A DNA stretch of 64,000 nt from Timema cristinae. Taxonomy: Eukaryota; Arthropoda; Insecta; Phasmatodea; Timematidae. Below, in pieces: positions 38,501 through 49,800 of the stretch. The notes under the pieces were generated by a model. The model worked only from the letters and a program-made list of their open reading frames with translations, had not been told where the DNA came from and made no database searches. How positions within the stretch are numbered: the stretch's first letter is position 1; each line of letters starts with the position of its first letter. Position numbers and translations under genes: made by a program. The stretch lies in assembly GCA_039000515.1 (NCBI GenBank), contig JBCFYV010000012.1, positions 2,572,005 to 2,636,004 of the forward strand. The letters run 5' to 3'.

Positions 38501-41500
38501 GTACTGAGCTTTGATCCTTCCCTCTTAAAATTTAAACCCCGGTGTGTATGAGGCTGTGACCCCTTTCCCTCTTAAATTTTAAACCCGGGGTGTACTGAGA
38601 CTGAAACCCCCCTTTTCCCTTTTTGTTTTTAACCGTGTTTTCTGTGGTGTGACCCCCTTTCTTTTTGTCTTTAAACCGGGTTTTAAGAGGTTTGTGACCC
38701 CTTTAAATCTTGAATTTACCTTTGTGTACTGGACTGCCCCCCTTTTTCTTTTGATTTTTAAAACCGTGTTTTACTGGGGCTGTGCCCCCTTTCTTCTTGA
38801 CTTTCAACAAGTGTACGGCTATGAGCCTTTCCTCGATTTAAAAAACCGTGTCTATTGAGGCTGTGACCCCCCACTTCTTGATTCAACCTTGTGTACTGAG
38901 GTTTGTGCCCCCTTTTACCTCTTGATTTTTAAAACATGTGTTTGAGGCTGTGCCCCCCTTACCTTTGATTTTAAACCCATGTTTTACTGAGGCTGTGCCC
39001 CCCTTCCCTCTTGATTTTTAAACCCGTGTGAAATTGAGCTTATGACCCCTTTTTTTTCGGTTTTCAATGTGGTATTTGGTTTTGCCCCCCTTTTCCCCTT
39101 TTGATTTTAAAACGTGGAAATGACCCTATGCCCCCCTTTCCCTCTTGACTTTAAACCCGTGTTTTTGAGGCTGTGACCCTTTTCCTCTTGTTTTTAAAAC
39201 TGTTTTTTTATGAGGCTGTGACCCCCTTTTTACTTACTTTAAAACCCGTGTGAAAGGGTTTTTGGGCCCCCTTTCCCTCTCGTCTTTCAACGGGGGGAAA
39301 TGGGGGCTGGGGCCCCCTTTTCCTTTCGATTTTAAAAAGTGGGAAATGGGGTGTGCCCCTTTCTCTTGAATTTTAACCGTGTTATTTAAAAACTTGTGAC
39401 CCCTTTTACTTTGACTTTAAAACGTGGGGTAAGGGGCCCCTATGATCCCTTTCTTTAATTCTTAACCATCTGTACTGGGCTGGACCCCTTTCCTTTTTGA
39501 ATTTAAAACCCGTGTTTGTATGGGGCCTTGACCCCCCTTTTATCTCGATTAAAAAACCTTTGTCTATTGGGTTTTGGCCCCTCATTCTTGATTTCCCAAC
39601 CTTTTTTGTACTGGGTTTGTGACCCCCTTACCTCTTGCTTTAAAACCATGTGTATGAGGCTGGGGACCCCCTTTTTTAAATTGACTTTCACCCGTGTGAA
39701 AATGACCCTTTATGACCCCCTTTCTCTGTTTCAACGGGTGTACTGGGGGGCTGTGCCCCCTTTTTCCCTCTGGGATTTAAACCCGTGTGTACTGGGGCTT
39801 TGCCCCCCTTTTCTTGTTTTTTAAAGGGTGTTACTGAACTTGTGCCCCCTTACCTTTTGGGTTTTTAAAACCGGTGAAAAGGGCCCTTTTGACCCCTTTA
39901 CTTTAATTTTAAACCGTGTTTTCGGCTGTGCCCCCCTTTTTTTAAAAATTTTAAACCCGTGTTGTATTAAACCCTGGGGGACCCCCCTTTAAACCCTTTT
40001 TTTTTAAAACCGGTTTTATGGCCTATGAATCTCTCCTTCGTTTTTAAACCGTGTGTACTGGGCTGTGCCCCCCTTACTTTTGGGACTTTCAACCCCCGTT
40101 TTGTATGGGTTTGTGCCCCCCCTTCCCTTTGGGACTTTAAAACCAGGGTTTTTCTGAGGCTGTGCCCCCTTCCCTTTTCTTGACTTTCAACCATGTTTTT
40201 TATGGGTTTTGTGCCCCCTTTTCCTCTTGATTTTTAAAACCGTTTTGTAATGGCTTATGACCCCTTTTCCCTCGGTTTTTCAATGTTTGAAATTTAGGCT
40301 GCCCCCCTTTCCTTTTGCCCTTTTAAACCGTGGTACTGGCCTAGGCCCCCCTTTTCCCTTTGACTTTACCGTGCTTATTGGGGTGGACCCTTTTTCCCTT
40401 TTTTTTTCCCAACGGGTTTTGTACTGGGCTGTGCCCCCTTTTCTCGTCTTTCAACCGTGTGTAATGAGGGGGGACTCCCCCCCTTTTGGGACTTTCAACC
40501 GTGTTACTGGGCCCTTTTTTATCCCTTTTCCCTCTTGCCTTTCAACCGTGTTACTGAGGTTTTGGATTTCCCTTTTCCTTTGACTTTCAACCGTGTTTTC
40601 CCTGGGCTGGGGACCCCCTTTCCCTCTTGTCTTTAAACGTGTGTCCCGAGGCTGTGCCCCCCTTTCCCCCTCTTTCTTTCAAGTGTGTATGAGGGGGGGT
40701 CCTTCCTTTTGGGTTCTTTAAATTTGTGTTTTTAACCGGGCTGTGCCCCCTTTCTCTCGTTTTAAACCCGGTGTTATGAGGGGGGACCCCCCTTTCCTTT
40801 GATTTTTCAACCGTGTTATGAGGCGGTGTGACTCCCTTTCCTTTGTCTTTAACCGTGTTATGAGGCTGTGCCCCCTTTCCTCTTGTTTTCAACCGTGTTA
40901 TGGGGCGGGTGACTCCCTTTTCCCTTTGTCTTTCAACCTTTGGGAAAAGGGGCCCTTTTTGCCCCCTTTTCCCCTTTTTAATGTAAACCGTGTGAACGGC
41001 CTTTTCCCCCTTTCCTTTTAAATTTAAACCCCGTGCCCTTACTGGGGCTGTAAATCCCTTTCCTTGTTTTAACCGGGGTTTTACCGAGGTGTGCCCCCCT
41101 TTTAAATTTTTAAAATTTTAAACCCTTTGGTGAAACTGAGTTGTGCCCCCCTTTCCCTTTTTAAATTGTAAACCCGTGTGTATGAGTTTTGTGCCCCCTT
41201 TCCTCTTTTCTTTAAAAACCGTGTGTACTGAGGCTGGGTTTTCCCTTTCTTTGTCTTTAAACCGTGTATACCGGGCTGGGGCCCCCCTTTTCCTTCGCTT
41301 TAAAACCGGGTTTACTGGGTGGGACCCCCTTTTCCCTTTTGACTTTCAACCCTTGTTTACCTGAGGCTGTGACCCCCTTTCCCTTCTTGGGCCCTTTAAA
41401 CTTTGAGAAACTGAGGCTGTGACCCCCTTTCCTCTTGACTTTAAATCGTTTTGTACTGAGGCTGTGACCCCCTTTCCTCTCGTATTTCATCCGTGTGTAT

Positions 41501-41530
41501 TGAGGCTGTGACCCCCCTTCCTCTTGAATT
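29561..41530. repeat. 44-bp satellite array, ~12 kb (about 270 copies)
   Basis: The repeated unit is clearest at its right end: ACTGAGGCTGTGACCCCC, then TTTCCTCTTGACTTTAAA, then CCGTGTGT. Successive TGAGGCTG sites at 41412, 41457 and 41501 give periods of 45 and 44. The unit can be followed back to about 29570 with heavy corruption of the kind GTGTG to TTTTG and GTGA to GAAA. All frames in this interval (for example 31516-32043, 175 codons, Pro/Phe/Leu-rich) are translations of the repeat and are not genes. No centromere- or telomere-type motif is recognised. Confidence 0.95.
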
Positions 41531-42064
41531 CTTATGAGCTTGTTTCGAATGTCAAACAAATCTGGATACACGAGTATAAAGAGGTAAACTTTCCTTATTT
41601 TTTTTAATGTCGAATAGATGATATGATAATCACCCAGTGTCTACTGTTATCTTTTCTTTTCCTCCTTGCCGACAGGTGACTCGAAGGAAAGGATGAATGA
41701 CCTCCAAAGTATAAAATATTGAGGTACGTAAGCACTTATCTCTGTAAGTTGTAGTACTATTAAAGATAACAATCTTTTATTTGAAATATGTTTTTATAAA
41801 ACCATTAAGTAAAACGCCTTTCGGCTGTTGCCTGACTCGAATATCTAGTTTGACAGAAGCATCAACCTAGTTCCATCGAGAGAAAGGGCATATTATTTTG
41901 TTTGAGTACCGAGCACTGTCGTGACTCTTAACCTCGTGAAATGATTAATCAATTACATGATGAGTGAAACCAATTAAAAGAGCTGTAAGAGAAATATAAG
42001 TATTAGTAAATTACCCTTGAGTGAAATAATGTTGATGGTGACATTTGAAGATGCCCATGCTTTA
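41531..42064. other. Clean unique DNA between two arrays, no gene seen
   Basis: No open frame above 60 codons and no recognised repeat. It separates the 44-bp and 37-bp arrays. Confidence 0.6.
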
Positions 42065-42594
42065 GGGTGCTGAAGGATTTTATTTTCTTTGGATGGAAGT
42101 ATGGTGCTGAAGGTTTTTATTTTCTTGGGATGGGAGTATGGTGCTGAAGGTTTTTATTTTCTTGGGATGGGAGTATGGTGCTGAAGGTTTTTATTTTTTG
42201 GGATGGGAGTATGGTGCTGAAGGATTTTATTTTCTTCGGATGGGAGTATGGTGTTGATGGTTTTTATTTTCTTGGGATGGGAGTATGGTGCAGAAGGTTT
42301 TTATTTTCTTGGGATGGGAGTATGGTGCTGAAGGTTTTTATTTTCTTGGGATGGGAGTATGGAGCTGAAGGTTTTTATTTTTCGGGATGGGAGTATGGTG
42401 CTGAAGGTTTTTATTTTCTTGGGATGAAAGTTGGTGCTGAAGGATTTTATTTTCTTGGGATGGGAGTATGGTGCTGAAGGTTTTTATTTTCTTGGGATGG
42501 AAGTATGGTGCTGATGGTTTTTATTTTTTGGGATGGGGTATGGTGCTGAAGGTTTTTATTTTCTTGGGATGGGAGTATGGTGCTGAAGGGTTTT
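42065..42594. repeat. 37-bp tandem array truncated by an assembly gap
   Basis: The unit is GGGATGGGAGTATGGTGCTG plus AAGGTTTTTATTTTCTT (37 bp), about 14 copies with few differences. Because 37 is not a multiple of three, the frame 42175-42477 runs through the repeat in shifting phase and is not a gene. The last copy runs into the N gap, so the true array is longer. Confidence 0.95.
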
Positions 42595-42694
42595 NNNNNN
42601 NNNNNNNNNNNNNNNNNNNNNNNNNNNNNNNNNNNNNNNNNNNNNNNNNNNNNNNNNNNNNNNNNNNNNNNNNNNNNNNNNNNNNNNNNNNNNN
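42595..42694. other. Assembly gap (100 N)
   Basis: Exactly 100 N, the usual placeholder for a gap of unknown size. It interrupts or ends the 37-bp array. Frames crossing it are artefacts. Confidence 0.99.
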
Positions 42695-44514
42695 TTTTCT
42701 ATATACTGTTGTGTAACCGAACCGACCAAGGGGGCAATTCACAATCAGAGTCCTTAATAAAGACTGGTGTGACAACATCCTGAGTAAACTTTCTTCGTAC
42801 AACCCCTATACAACAACTTGTATCGCGCCCCAACTCTGGTGCGCGAACCCCTAACATCGACACCGGTGACCACGGGGGCGGACACATTGTCTCCCACAGC
42901 ATTGGAAGGGTCCACTAGAGGTGTGGGAACAAGAGTGCCAGAGGTCTGTTAGGTTTGTGTGCGAAGAGTGCCAGAGGTATATCCTCATTTTTGTAAGGGT
43001 TTGCAAGAAAATTCGCCAAACCTTTATTTATCAAGCAATTATTTAGATTTTTATATCAGTTTAACCTGTATGCACTGTTGTTCTGTAATTATAATAAATT
43101 AATACAATTGAATTAAAATGGTTTGATTTCTAAATTTTATTTTTAAAAAAAATGTATTTATACATATTTAAAAAAATATTTTATATACATTTCAATATTA
43201 TTTTGTTGTAGTACATTTAGTTTTATACAAGAAAATAAAGTTTTGAATATATATGATCATAAATAGTAATTACAGATATTTCTATTTGATATCCTACATC
43301 AGATATTTTTGGGGCTGTTATTGCTTACTTTACTGCATGGTTTATTATATAGCTTACATCACGAATAAATAATTAGGACTACACATAATGAATGCCTTTT
43401 CTAAAAACCTTTTATAGTGAATAATTTCATATTTAAAAAATATTTTATAAATTTAAGTCATTACACCTATTTACTTACATTGGTAAATACATCTTTTCAT
43501 TCACATGCCATAACATGAAAATCTAAATAGTATATTTTTCTAAACTCAGAACAATTTAACCCATATATCTGAAAACTATTTACAAAATTATTTACATCAG
43601 TAAGAATGTTAGTAACACTTATGATTTCCATGCAGCTTGTATGTAAACCGGCGTTGAACTTAGCTCATTGAGTACGTAACTCTCCCACTGTAAATGTACT
43701 AAACTCTCAGTTGCAATAACAACTATTTACGGTTTATTTTTGTTGCCAACCTTGTATAAAATAATAGAGGGAAATATTCTCTTTCCAGTGATATAATACA
43801 TTACTACATTATCTATCTGGTAAAGCAAGAACTAGAGCAAATCTAGAGAGCTGACCTCATCGGCTATGCCACTAAAAGGGTTAACGTTGACTCAACATCA
43901 ACCCTGCACACTTACAAGATAATCAAAAAGTAATAAGTTTGTTTCTTTCTTTTTAGCTATTTTACCTATTTACTTAAAAAAAATGTATTCCTAGTAAATC
44001 ATCATCATGAACAGTTTCAAACCACCGGCCGGGTATCTTTGGAACATAAGTCTCTCAAACCTCTCCTTCTCCACCATATCCTAGTCCTCTCTTTTTCAGC
44101 CAGCTGTTCCTTGGGCCTGCTATAAAATAAAACACAAAATTATTAAAATAAATCTGCTTTGCCAATTTACAAGTATAATGGAAAAACCAGGAAAAGTCAG
44201 GGAATTAAAAAACATGTCTAAAATATCCCATTAATTTTGCAACTAAACACTAAAACAAAAGTTAATAATACCTAAATAAAATAATATTTTAATTTTTTAA
44301 ATAATTGATAAAACTGTTTATGTTTAGTAGATTCAAACTTTTTAAATATGTGATCAATAATAAATAAAACAAATCATCAACCATTAAAACTGGAAAAAAA
44401 TAGGGAAAATTGAAAAGTGTTGCCTGGAAAACCTGGAAAAGTCAGGGAATTTTATAAAATATGTTTTGTAGCCACCCTGATTACAATTCAAATTATAGTG
44501 TAGTTTTATTTATT
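42695..44514. other. Clean intergenic DNA with short dispersed motifs
   Basis: No gene supported. Near 44185 and 44440 the phrase GGAAAAGTCAGGGAATT recurs, and it is present in altered form at 47808. The copies at 44440 and 47808 are each followed within about 50 bp by CCACCCTG or CACCCTG (44472-44479, 47843-47849), which looks like the end of a hAT-type MITE. No full element could be delimited. Confidence 0.4.
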
Positions 44515-44613
44515 TTACTGTTTAACGTGAGAAATAAATTTTTTATTTTGAATGGCCTGTCTGAAGTTTGGAGTGAAACTAGTGCAACTGATTCTTATTA
44601 AGTCGTGGAGGTG

Positions 44614-45283
44614 AACATCTGTTAGTGGTGAGCTGAACTTATCTGTATGAAGTTAATCTTTGAGAATGCTGCTTCACATACTCATATATTGAGCCAAACA
44701 TCTGTTAGTGGTGAGCTGAACTTATCTGTATGAAGTTAATCTTTGAGAATGCTGCTTCACATACTCATATATTGAGCCAAACATCTGTTAGTGGTGAGCT
44801 GAACTTATCTGTATGAAGTTAATCTTTGAGAATGCTGCTTCACATACTCATATATTGAGCCAAACATCTGTTAGTGGTGAGCTGAACTTATCTGTATGAA
44901 GTTAATCTTTGAGAATGCTGCTTCACATACTCATATATTGAGCCAAACATCTGTTAGTGGTGAGCTGAACTTATCCTGTATGAAGTTAATCTTTGAGAAT
45001 GCTGCTTCACATACTCATATATTGAGCCAAACATCTGTTAGTGGTGAGCTGAACTTATCTGTATGAAGTTAATCTTTGAGAATGCTGCTTCACATACTCA
45101 TATATTGAGCCAAACATCTGTTAGTGGTGAGCTGAACTTATCTGTATGAAGTTAATCTTTGAGAATGCTGCTTCACATACTCATATATTGAGTCAAACAT
45201 CTGTTAGTGGTGAGCTGAACTTATCTGTATGAAGTTAATCTTTGAGAACGCTGCTTCACATACTCATATATTGAGCCAAACAT
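44614..45283 (-). repeat. 83-bp tandem array made of the hAT C-terminal segment (8 copies)
   Basis: Unit starts, taken at GTTAGTGG, are at 44621, 44704, 44787, 44870, 44953, 45037, 45120 and 45203: a period of 83, once 84 (one inserted C near 44975). Copies are nearly identical. On the minus strand each unit encodes CEAAFSKINFI and then, after a one-base shift, SSPLTD, which is the start of the hAT dimerisation region. The outermost copy continues straight into the transposase C-terminus (DVHLHDLIRISC), and the other end joins the upstream transposase body, so the array lies inside the gene. Confidence 0.9.
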
Positions 45284-46360
45284 TGTAGGTTTTTAGTTCC
45301 AGGTATTTCCTATTGCACACATTTTAAATTCAGAATTGTTCACATTGAAGAGTATTTATTTGTCCTTAAAAACAAAGTCTCCTTGTGGACACTTGAGCAC
45401 TGCTGGAGAGAAATAATTTTATTTATTCCAATACTTCGAACAATATAAGCGTTTGCTTAGCCACCTTACATTGTTGTGAAATAGTAAATCATCACACTGA
45501 GCTTAGTTTAATCAACAAATGATTTGAACTTATATTGTTGAAGTGATGATTTGGCACGGATGAAGCTCACTACTTTGATAACTTGTTTTGTTGTTCTATC
45601 AAGATTGGAATCAACTTGCAATCCTCACACCTTTATGGATGATGCAGTGGTAGTAAATCAAGTTTCATGGCATTTGAGGTCATTACTTAGTCGATGAACT
45701 AAACCTTTCTTCCTTTCAACCATCGTTGGGTGTTTGTTGTTACTGATATAAGTTTGTTCATGTCCAATCCATATTTTTATAAATTCTTCATTACAGACCT
45801 GAACTTGTCCTTTCCTTCATTTGTTCCTGACAATGGCAAAATAGTCAATAGTTTTTAAACAAATTGTTAACTGGTTTTGTCCAAGTAGCACATAAAAATA
45901 ATCGGCTGTGCTGTGTCCGTGATGTTGCACGATGCATTCATAGCCAAAGCATAAAATCCATGGCCACTTAAACGTGTTTTAAATTAGTTTGATTTTCCTC
46001 TGTCAATACATATATTTCTTGTGTTGGAAGCTGTACAGTGAAATACGTCAAAGTGTCTCACTCAATAACATTCTTTTTATTCTTAAATAATTCAGTTCTT
46101 ACATCAAACATGCATTAGTTAATTATATTTGCATCAGTAAACACTTTTAATATGTTTACTAGAGTCCAAGAAATATGCAGAGGCCCTGGCACATTTTTTT
46201 TCGGCCATTGAATGAGTCATCATTTTGATTGATGTGTAATTTGTGCATAAATGCTCAATCTTGTATTTGCAAAGGTTGCTTCCTATTGGGACTTTTTCAA
46301 CAAATGATTTGTGTTTGGTCTCATGTACTTTTATATTAAAATTTTTAGCTATAGGGTCAA

Positions 46361-46399
46361 TCCATCCCAAGTGGTCCAGAAAAAAATTAATTGGTTGCT
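46361..46399 (-). repeat. Inverted-repeat arm (pair with 47163-47204)
   Basis: The complement reads GCAACCAATTAAT, then CTGGACCACTTGGGATGG, then ATTGACCC. It matches GCAACCAATGATGGACCACT and CGAGATGGATTGACCC at 47168-47204 in opposite orientation. Together the arms flank the tRNA-like element and ~0.7 kb of AT-rich DNA, as a small inverted-repeat transposon would. Confidence 0.4.
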
Positions 46400-46446
46400 T
46401 GAGCATTTAAAATATGAGTGAAGAATGACCCTTGGCATGGGACGAT

Positions 46447-46523
46447 TCCTGGATAGCTCAGTGGTTAGAGCATTCGTGTACTAAGCCAAAGGTCCCGGGT
46501 TTAATTCCTGTGTCCAGGTGTCA
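46447..46523 (+). repeat. tRNA-like sequence (tRNA-derived repeat, ACT at the anticodon position)
   Basis: TCCTGGATAGCTCAGTGGTT opens with an acceptor-like 5' arm and a good A box. GGGTTTAATTCC is a B-box variant. The 3' arm TCCAGG pairs with CCTGGA. A loop GTACTAA would place ACT at the anticodon, but the anticodon and T stems each hold a mismatch and the T arm is a base out of register. A second copy at 13785-13869 shows it is dispersed, so a retroposed tRNA-like element is more likely than a working tRNA gene. Confidence 0.6.
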
Positions 46524-47162
46524 TTTTTCAGTTTTCACTATATTATTCTATTATCAGGGGCATAACAAATTTTTCATAGGTTTTTTTAAAAGTTTTGTGC
46601 CTGTCAAAACTCTGCTCCCAGAGGAATATCAAAGTCAAAATTTTTACAGGAGCTCACTACCATAGAGTACTTTATTATGTGAAAAATTAAAATTTTTATC
46701 TAAATTTAAAAAAAAATTGAAAAATGGCATATTTGTGGGGCCCTATAGTAAAAAGGAGAAAAGTATCAGTGATCAATTTTTTTTACATAAACTACCCTAA
46801 CATAGGTGCTTGCAAAAAAAATATTGAGTCATGATATTTTAAACTTTCCCAAAAAATTGCCCTTTCACAATTTGTTTTTTATAACCCTAAGTGTCAAGTT
46901 CAGAATGAAATTTCAGGCACAAGGGGAAAAAAAAAAGCCAAATGATGTACTTTACAAAAATTTTAGTCTATAATGTGCCAAGAATAATGGCTCTGCTCTG
47001 TGACAAACCTGAACTGAAATATGGAGTTTTCCGCAAATCTTTAGAAACATAAAAAAAAAAGAATAACTGCCATTTTTAAACGAGTTAATATAAGATTAAA
47101 ATAATTTTGGTTTTCAAACTACCAACATATGTGGTTCATCACCTTAAAAAAAGAAAAAAAAT
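46524..47162. other. AT-rich DNA between the inverted arms, no gene seen
   Basis: Clean sequence with many A/T runs. No open frame with a recognisable domain. Confidence 0.5.
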
Positions 47163-47204
47163 GGTGAGGCAACCAATGATGGACCACTCGAGATGGATTG
47201 ACCC
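47163..47204 (+). repeat. Inverted-repeat arm (pair with 46361-46399)
   Basis: See the partner at 46361-46399. The similar residues QP..DH..WIDP in frames across both arms come from this DNA repeat and do not show two related proteins. Confidence 0.4.
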
Positions 47205-47872
47205 TTTAAACAGTTTGTTGACAAATCAAACAAGTACTGATCCAACCGGGATACGCAAAGTAAATCAATATAAATTTGTCCACTGTGGTAAAAACTGTGT
47301 TTTTTATTATTCATAGTGATTACTGATAAGTACTACATTAAATTATACAATGAACAAACCAAACAGAAGCATGCATCTTATGAAACAACCAGATATACGG
47401 ACTGCTACTAGACTGAGCTGTGTTTCCAAGGTCACGTGGTCGAGAGGGGCAGGTTAAGGTTGTCACTCCAAGCTCGGTATCATTTCTTCTGTTTTATTGC
47501 TTATTGTTTGTAAAAATGTGGTCTGTTTTAGGAACAATAAACTAATAAAGAATGTGCCTTACAACAATTTTAAATTGTACTGTTGTGAGGTTATTTTTTA
47601 ATGTCCCACTCAATATGTTCTCTAATTTAGACCTTAGCACCCACTAGCCCATAGCTTTGGGTTGAATCTTTGAAACTCTTCATAAAGTGATTATTTCTGA
47701 ATGTGTATGCGTTTGTTTTAAAAATACATTAAATGTGCCATCTTAACAATATAATGCTTGTTGTTTACTTAATTTGTAAATACAGTAGCTAAAAAATATT
47801 GGCTCTGGAAAAGTCGGGAAATTTTAACAGAGTTTAGTAGGACACCCTGATAAAAGTACTTGTTTATATCAT

Positions 47873-48350
47873 ACTAGATAGCTGTTGCCCACGGCTTTGC
47901 TCGCGTGGAAGTTGATTATATACAAATATGAAAATATACATATGTATTTACAGATTAATTTAAAATATTACATTACGTTAATGACCATAACTTGACCTCA
48001 GATCAAAAATAATGCAAGTCCGATACAAACTTTCACCCCTTTTTCATCCCTTATTAAATAAAATTTCCAAAATTCCTGAAACACGTATTTATTTGTTTTA
48101 CGTCAATAACCGAAATACAAAATTTTGTTTATGTAACTTTCAAAATGACGGACTTTCATACATATTATCATCCCCTATTTTGACCCCTTTGGGGTGGAAT
48201 TTTCTAAAATCCTTTCTTAGTGGGTGCCTACATAACAAAATGAATATACAGTCTGAATTTCATGCTTGTAGCCTTGATAGTTTGTGCTCGGCGATGATGA
48301 ATCAGTCAGTCAATCAGGACATGTTATTTTATAACTATAGAAGATATGTG
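47873..48350 (+). repeat. LINE/SINE-type 3' region
   Basis: Begins ATACTAGATAGCTGTTGCCC followed by ACGGCTTTGCTCGCGTGG and ends with GATGATGAATCAGTCAGTCA, ATCAGGACATG and an AT-rich tail. These opening and closing phrases are typical of abundant insect retroposons, probably the 3' untranslated part of RTE-like LINEs or SINEs riding on them. The 116-codon frame 48012-48362 lies inside it and shows no domain, so I do not call it a gene. Confidence 0.5.
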
Positions 48351-49549
48351 ATGAGGGCTTGAATCAAGTCTCCATTTCGTTTGTTATTTGTTAATATTTC
48401 ATTTATTTATTGTTACGTTTTAGTTATAATTAATGTAAATCAGCCTGTTTTGAAATGGTTGATATTGATTTATGAATAAGTAATATTACATTAAATTAGT
48501 TCACCACTTGACCTATTTTCACTAGTGGGGGTAGTTTTATGAACAGGAATAAACTTATAAATGTTTGATTGAGCTTTGAAAATAGTTAAATTATTTATCT
48601 TTGGGATCAGATTTTGTTCACATATATTGTAGTGGCCTGATGAATGGAGGAACATCTATTTGACCTAATTATTTAATTGATTTACCATACATTAGCAATG
48701 AACTTTGACCATATCTGTGCTGTAAAGGTGTTCAAGGTTATTGAATAAAATTTCATGTTTAATTTCTTTTAGGACTTTTATTCAATCAGTACATTCAAAT
48801 TTAATATTTGTGGTATTGCAAATTTCTCCTCCTAGTACTATGTATTATCACCTCACTAGAGGTGCGCTGCTGTAGCTATGATAGTAATCACCCCTCCCTT
48901 TCATAGTGTCCACTGTTACTCCAGGCCACCACCACCATTCATTCAACTTTGTTGCTTGCTACTCAACAAAAGACAAACTATCACCAATACACTCTTCAAG
49001 GAGTGATGCTGAGTTTTGAGCAGCAATCTCTATTTTTAATTAGAATGCCGTCCAAAGGACAAAGGCTCAGGAAGTTATTATTTACAATAAATTGTGATAT
49101 TTTTATTTAGTTTATCTATTACTAAATTTATAAAAATATTTCTTATATTTGCAAAATTTAGCCCCCCCCCCTCCTTTTTTTCAGTTACTACTTACGCTAA
49201 TTATTTAAATACATGGTATAAGGAGGTTAGAATTAAAATAAGTGTACTACCATTTGTTTGTACAGAAGATATGAAAATCAAAGTGAACACACTTTGTCCT
49301 GGGTGATTTGCTATTAAAAAAATAATGAATCAGGAAAAGGTGGCCAAAGTTAGTGAAAAACTCAAATTCTTTAGATTTTATTGCATTGAAATAGAATTTA
49401 CACACTCTATGCCTACTTCATTTTACAAATAGTGTAAACTTTATTTTAACATCATACTAACAAGAACATAGTATTTTGAAAAAATCTGAACTAAAAACTT
49501 TGTAAACCATATAAAACCATAAACCAGCTAGAACAGCTGATTTTATTTT
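48351..49549. other. Clean intergenic DNA, no gene seen
   Basis: No open frame above about 70 codons with a recognisable domain. A short C run and T run lie near 49163-49182. Confidence 0.55.
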
Positions 49550-49800
49550 TTATTATGTTCAGCAAACAGTCTATTAACGACTTAAATGTAATTTAGTATA
49601 GATGAGGAAGGTAGCTAAGAGGAAGTGAACTTGCATTTTCATGGAGTAAAGATGGGAAAACCAAAGTGATGAATCAATTGTGGAAAACCATCTTCAGTTC
49701 ACCCAGGTGAGATTCGAACCTCGACCTCCTTGTCAATGGCGATCAAGGGATTGTGAGCCTCTGACTCTACACTTAGAACACTGCTGTAGGTAGCTAAGTG
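49550..49800 (-). repeat. Older tRNA-derived SINE, SINE-B relative
   Basis: On the minus strand a B-box GAGGTTCGAATCTC is clear (complement of GAGATTCGAACCTC near 49710). In plus order the body has GAGGAAGTGAACTTGCATTT, GGAAAACCATCTTCAGTTCA and CCCAGGTGAG, as in SINE-B at 51774. The tail differs: TATGTTCAGCAAACAGTCTA then TTAACGACTTAA, shared with the copy at 50565. Confidence 0.7.

Larger units (their letters stand above)
44515..46400 (-). pseudogene. hAT-family (GTF2IRD2/ZBED-like) transposase pseudogene
   Basis: Read on the minus strand, fragments come in family order. NASCNITDTAQ at 45935-45903, then LLTILPLSGTNEGKDKFRSV (about 45855-45790). Next CIIHKGVRIAS, KVVSFIRAKSS (45573-45543) and NNVRWLSKR (45475-45449). 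Then the dimerisation segment CEAAFSKINFI, and a C-terminus containing LTDVHLHDLIRISCTSFTPN, ending in a TAA at 44517-44515. This is the layout of hAT transposases related to GTF2IRD2 and ZBED proteins, which act in the nucleus as DNA cut-and-paste enzymes. Several frameshifts and stops separate the pieces. The acidic residue normally before the ITDTAQ segment is Asn (MNASCN), so the catalytic triad is lost as well. The open frame 46134-46406 probably carries more of the N-terminal part, with CARASAYFLDSSKHIKSVY upstream of the core. The dimerisation segment is repeated eight times (44614-45283). Confidence 0.85.

Noticed and set aside
29561..41530. CRISPR-like direct repeats
   Set aside because: The repeats are tandem without unique spacers, in a eukaryotic context. 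The same applies to the 37-, 70- and 83-bp arrays.
42175..42716. Frames with repeated FYFLG/MVLKVFI motifs, one crossing the N gap
   Set aside because: Translation of the 37-bp array, with placeholder residues across the gap.
42760..42900. Possible LTR end and primer-binding site (CTTAATAAAGACTGG, then ACTCTGGTGCGCGAACCCC)
   Set aside because: The layout is suggestive, but no second LTR is visible and the sequence does not match a tRNA 3' end that I can identify.
48012..48362. 116-codon plus frame
   Set aside because: It lies inside a retroposon-type 3' region that is normally non-coding and shows no domain.
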